A stretch of 24,268 nucleotides of DNA from a bacterium (lineage in GTDB: Bacteria > Patescibacteriota > Patescibacteriia > Patescibacteriales > JAKAJF01): the NCBI GenBank assembly GCA_021813875.1, contig JAKAJF010000002.1, forward strand, positions 1 to 24,268, given 5' to 3'. The notes under the pieces were generated by a model that did not search any database, had not been told where the DNA came from, and saw only the letters and a list, made by a program, of their open reading frames with translations. The translations under genes were made by a program, and so were the position numbers. Every line of letters begins with the position of its first letter. Positions within the stretch are counted from its first letter, which is position 1. Below, piece after piece: positions 22,049-24,268 of this stretch.

Positions 22049-22468
22049 TTATTTTTTGATGCCCGTTCCCCTATCGATGGCCAGATTTACCAACCTGTCC
22101 GCTTCTTTGTTCATCTCGCGAGGCACGTGGGTAAAAGTAACTTTTTTGAAATTTAGAGTTTGGTTATAGATCCTGATAAATAAAGGCGCCAGGTTCGCGT
22201 CTTTGACCCGGTACTCGCGGTTCAGCTGCTTGACGACCAGTTCGCTATCCAAGAAAAATTCCAATTCTTCGGCCCCTAATTCCTCGGCCTTCTCCAAGGC
22301 CGCCAGGACCGCCCGATATTCGGCCTGATTATTGGTGGTCTCCCCTATATATTCGGAAATCTGGGCGGCCACGCACCGATCTTCGCCCATTAGGACGGCG
22401 CCGATGCCGGCCGGGCCCGGATTGTTGCGGGCTCCCCCATCAGTAAAAATTATCAGCTTCTTAGGCAT
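22049..22468 (-). CDS. rnhA: Ribonuclease HI family protein
   Basis: This 139-residue enzyme cuts the RNA strand of RNA-DNA hybrids. The catalytic acids are all visible: D10 in IIFTDGGARNNPGP, E50 in TTNNQAEYRAVLAAL, D74 in LEFFLDSELVV and D124 in MNKEADRLVN, with H114 in FTHVPRE in the flexible-loop position. The short, basic-loop-poor layout resembles the 'reverse-transcriptase-like' RNase HI group common in archaea and Gram-positives rather than E. coli RnhA. Its ATG lies inside the end of recJ (8-base overlap), which means co-translation with recJ. Its stop codon touches the tRNA-Val gene. Both recJ and rnhA products act on replication and repair intermediates. Confidence 0.93.
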   Translation of the reverse strand: MPKKLIIFTDGGARNNPGPAGIGAVLMGEDRCVAAQISEYIGETTNNQAEYRAVLAALEKAEELGAEELEFFLDSELVVKQLNREYRVKDANLAPLFIRIYNQTLNFKKVTFTHVPREMNKEADRLVNLAIDRGTGIKK

Positions 22469-24170
22469 TTTGGATATCTAAAATCTTTAATTGCGGCTCT
22501 TTGCGACCGTTAAATTCATTCAATTCGATATAGTACACCATATCAATTTTATCTCCGATACGCAACTCTTTCCATTGTTCGGCCTGGCCGAAGCCCAAAG
22601 CGCTCAAGATTCCCGATTCCTCGTCTTTCAATCTAAGTTTCAGGTGCTGACCCTCGAGTCCCAACTTGTTGATATCGACTATGGTAAGATTGCGGCTCAA
22701 AAATTTAGGCCGGTCATTGTTCTGTCCGAACGGCGAGAAATCATCAAGGGCTTTCAGAAGATCCAGATCCGCTTCCTTGAGGCCGATCTCCGATTCGATC
22801 TCGAGGCGCGGCCTCAAATCGGCGCCTTTAAGCTCTTCTTCGGCGACCGCTTTTATCTTTTCCAAAAAATCTGCCAGCTGTTCCTCTTTCAGGCTGAAAC
22901 CGCAAGCGGCCGGATGCCCGCCGAACTTTTCCAAAAAAAGGGAGCACTCGCCGACCGCCTTGCTGATATTGAAGCCTTCGACCGATCTTCCCGATCCCTT
23001 GAGCATGCCCTCTCCTTGGGTTATGACCAAAGTCGGACGATAAAAACGCTCGGAGATGCGTCCGGCCGCCAGGCCGATCACTCCTTCGTTCCAGGTTCCT
23101 TCTTTAGGGCTGACGGCGGTGATGATGGCCTCCGGCCGGCCGGCTTTCAGGGCGGCAGTGATATGATCGACGATATTCTCAGTTATCCTCTGCCGATCCA
23201 GGTTCTTGTCATTGAGGTCGCGCGCCAAGGCTTCCGCTTCTTTTTTGTCAGAGGTGATCAGAAGCTCGAAGGCGGTATTGGCGTGATCCATCCGTCCGGC
23301 GGCATTGAGCCGGGGAGCGATCTGGAAGCTTATGTTCCAGGAATCGAGCTGCTTATTCTCCTTTATCTGGGCCGCCTTGAAGAGCTCCTTGAGCCCAAGC
23401 CTCCTGGTCTTCCTCAAAACCTCCAAACCTCGTCTGACCAATCCCCTGTTTTCGCCCAGAAGGCTGACGCAATCAGCCACCGTGCCGATGGCGACCAGAT
23501 CCAGGATCTGTTCCCCGAGCTTCCTCTTAGCTTCTTCTCCCAAGGTCGACCGGCTGATCAAGGCTTTGGCCACTTTATAAGCGACACCCACCCCGGCCAA
23601 AGATTTGAAGGGGTAGTTCTCGCCTCTCGCCACCGGGTTGATGATCAGACAGTCCGGCATCCCTTCGTCAGTTTCCGGCGGCAGATGATGATCGGTGATG
23701 ATCACTTCCATCTTCTCCTTGGCGTAAGCGACCTCCTCCTTGGCCCGGATGCCGCCGTCGACGGTGATCAATAATTTCGAGCCGAGGCTGGCGATCTCGT
23801 CGATGGCCTTTTTATTGAGGCCATAGCCTTCGCTGACCCGGTCGGGAATATAGACCTCCGCCCGAGCCTTCAGGCTCTTCAAAGTATCATAAAGGACGGC
23901 CGATGAGGTCACGCCGTCGGCGTCATAATCGCCATAAATAGTAATCTTATTCTGCTCTTTGATGTGCTTGATGATCAGTCCGACGGCCGCGGCCATGTCA
24001 TTGAACAAGAAAGGGTCCGATTCTTCCTCGGGATGGAAAAAAGCATGGATAGTTTCAGCCCCGGTCAGGCCGCGATTAAAGAGCAATTGCAAGATCACCC
24101 GGTCGTATTGAGGATAGGTCTTGATAAATTCTTCGTTAATTTTCGGCAAAATCTGCCAAATTTTTGACAT
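22461..24170 (-). CDS. recJ: Single-stranded-DNA-specific exonuclease RecJ
   Basis: This 569-residue protein has the full RecJ order. The DHH domain carries motif I YGDYDADGVTSSAVL (79-93), D138 in ITVDGG, the name-giving D160-H161-H162 in ITDHHLP, and VAIGTVADCVSL (226-237). The DHHA1 domain has GGHPAACGF (417-425), and a C-terminal OB-fold-like part ends KEPQLKILDIQNA. It degrades single-stranded DNA 5' to 3' in recombinational and base-excision repair with Mn/Mg. Length equals the usual ~560-580 residues. The ATG at 24170 has no Shine-Dalgarno. The gene heads the minus-strand unit recJ-rnhA-tRNA and is divergent from the partial gene at 24234, with 63 bases between. Confidence 0.95.
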   Translation of the reverse strand: MSKIWQILPKINEEFIKTYPQYDRVILQLLFNRGLTGAETIHAFFHPEEESDPFLFNDMAAAVGLIIKHIKEQNKITIYGDYDADGVTSSAVLYDTLKSLKARAEVYIPDRVSEGYGLNKKAIDEIASLGSKLLITVDGGIRAKEEVAYAKEKMEVIITDHHLPPETDEGMPDCLIINPVARGENYPFKSLAGVGVAYKVAKALISRSTLGEEAKRKLGEQILDLVAIGTVADCVSLLGENRGLVRRGLEVLRKTRRLGLKELFKAAQIKENKQLDSWNISFQIAPRLNAAGRMDHANTAFELLITSDKKEAEALARDLNDKNLDRQRITENIVDHITAALKAGRPEAIITAVSPKEGTWNEGVIGLAAGRISERFYRPTLVITQGEGMLKGSGRSVEGFNISKAVGECSLFLEKFGGHPAACGFSLKEEQLADFLEKIKAVAEEELKGADLRPRLEIESEIGLKEADLDLLKALDDFSPFGQNNDRPKFLSRNLTIVDINKLGLEGQHLKLRLKDEESGILSALGFGQAEQWKELRIGDKIDMVYYIELNEFNGRKEPQLKILDIQNA

Positions 24171-24233
24171 CGGAGAATCTTTATGCTTTAATTAAATCAA
24201 ATTTTTTCTTTTCCAAGTTCTAAGGAGGAGAGT

Positions 24234-24268
24234 ATGGAGAAAAATCAGACACCCCCGGTGCACGTTTG
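24234..24268 (+). CDS. Partial gene, N-terminus only
   Basis: A very good Shine-Dalgarno AAGGAGGAG (24222-24230) stands three bases before an ATG that opens MEKNQTPPVHV and is cut by the window end. Eleven residues are too few to name the product. It is divergent from recJ. Confidence 0.55.
   Translation, partial: MEKNQTPPVHV

Noticed and set aside
22491..23774. 427-residue open frame on the plus strand inside recJ
   Set aside because: It is exactly antisense to recJ, whose catalytic motifs are all intact on the minus strand. The protein has no recognisable fold, no Shine-Dalgarno and the odd composition of a codon-bias shadow.
1050..24268. Alternative genetic code (UGA as glycine, seen in some Patescibacteria)
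   Set aside because: UGA ends several intact genes at the expected place (for example the winged-helix gene, the kinase and the M16 peptidase), and no conserved Gly position is encoded by UGA.

Overview
The window looks like a chromosomal piece of a Candidate Phyla Radiation (Patescibacteria) bacterium, most likely of the Parcubacteria type. This is inferred from gene content, not from a marker gene. The clues are: a secreted S-layer-like protein with 'YYLGADGKRYVFPNE'-type N-terminal repeats; an ECF sigma factor paired with a DUF5667-type membrane protein; a 2715-residue secreted protein made of lamin-tail, Ig-like and carboxypeptidase-regulatory-like domains; a tRNA gene without encoded CCA; the standard genetic code with UGA as stop; and gaps full of short palindromic repeats.

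Layout. Positions 1-2000 hold small accessory genes: the start of a membrane-anchored protein, an AT-rich GIY-YIG nuclease gene bracketed by inverted repeats, a small anchored protein, and a secreted two-domain DUF1259 (LppY/LpqO-like) protein. Positions 1989-2640 are non-coding and rich in inverted repeats. Positions 2707-8239 (minus strand) carry the ECF sigma factor, its presumed membrane partner, a 640-base structured gap, and the S-layer-like protein with a strong terminator. From 8570 onward on the plus strand come two matched operator-like inverted repeats, a small winged-helix protein, an intrinsic terminator, an orphan Cache-HAMP histidine kinase, a near-consensus promoter, a small membrane coiled-coil protein and the giant surface protein. 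Positions 19430-24268 are housekeeping-like: an unknown helical protein and HU (minus strand), an M16 metallopeptidase (plus), and a compact minus-strand unit recJ-rnhA-tRNA-Val(CAC). A last plus-strand gene is cut by the window end.

How the genes may work together. The central 17 kb reads as a cell-envelope locus: two regulatory modules (ECF sigma with membrane partner; winged-helix protein with sensor kinase) lie between the two large exported proteins. The link between regulators and surface proteins is inferred from position only. The most checkable signals are the paired operators at 8570-8597 and 8633-8664, the terminator 12 bases before the kinase start codon, the duplicated helical domain ending the giant protein, the repeat-bracketed GIY-YIG gene, and the tRNA that starts at the base next to the rnhA stop codon.
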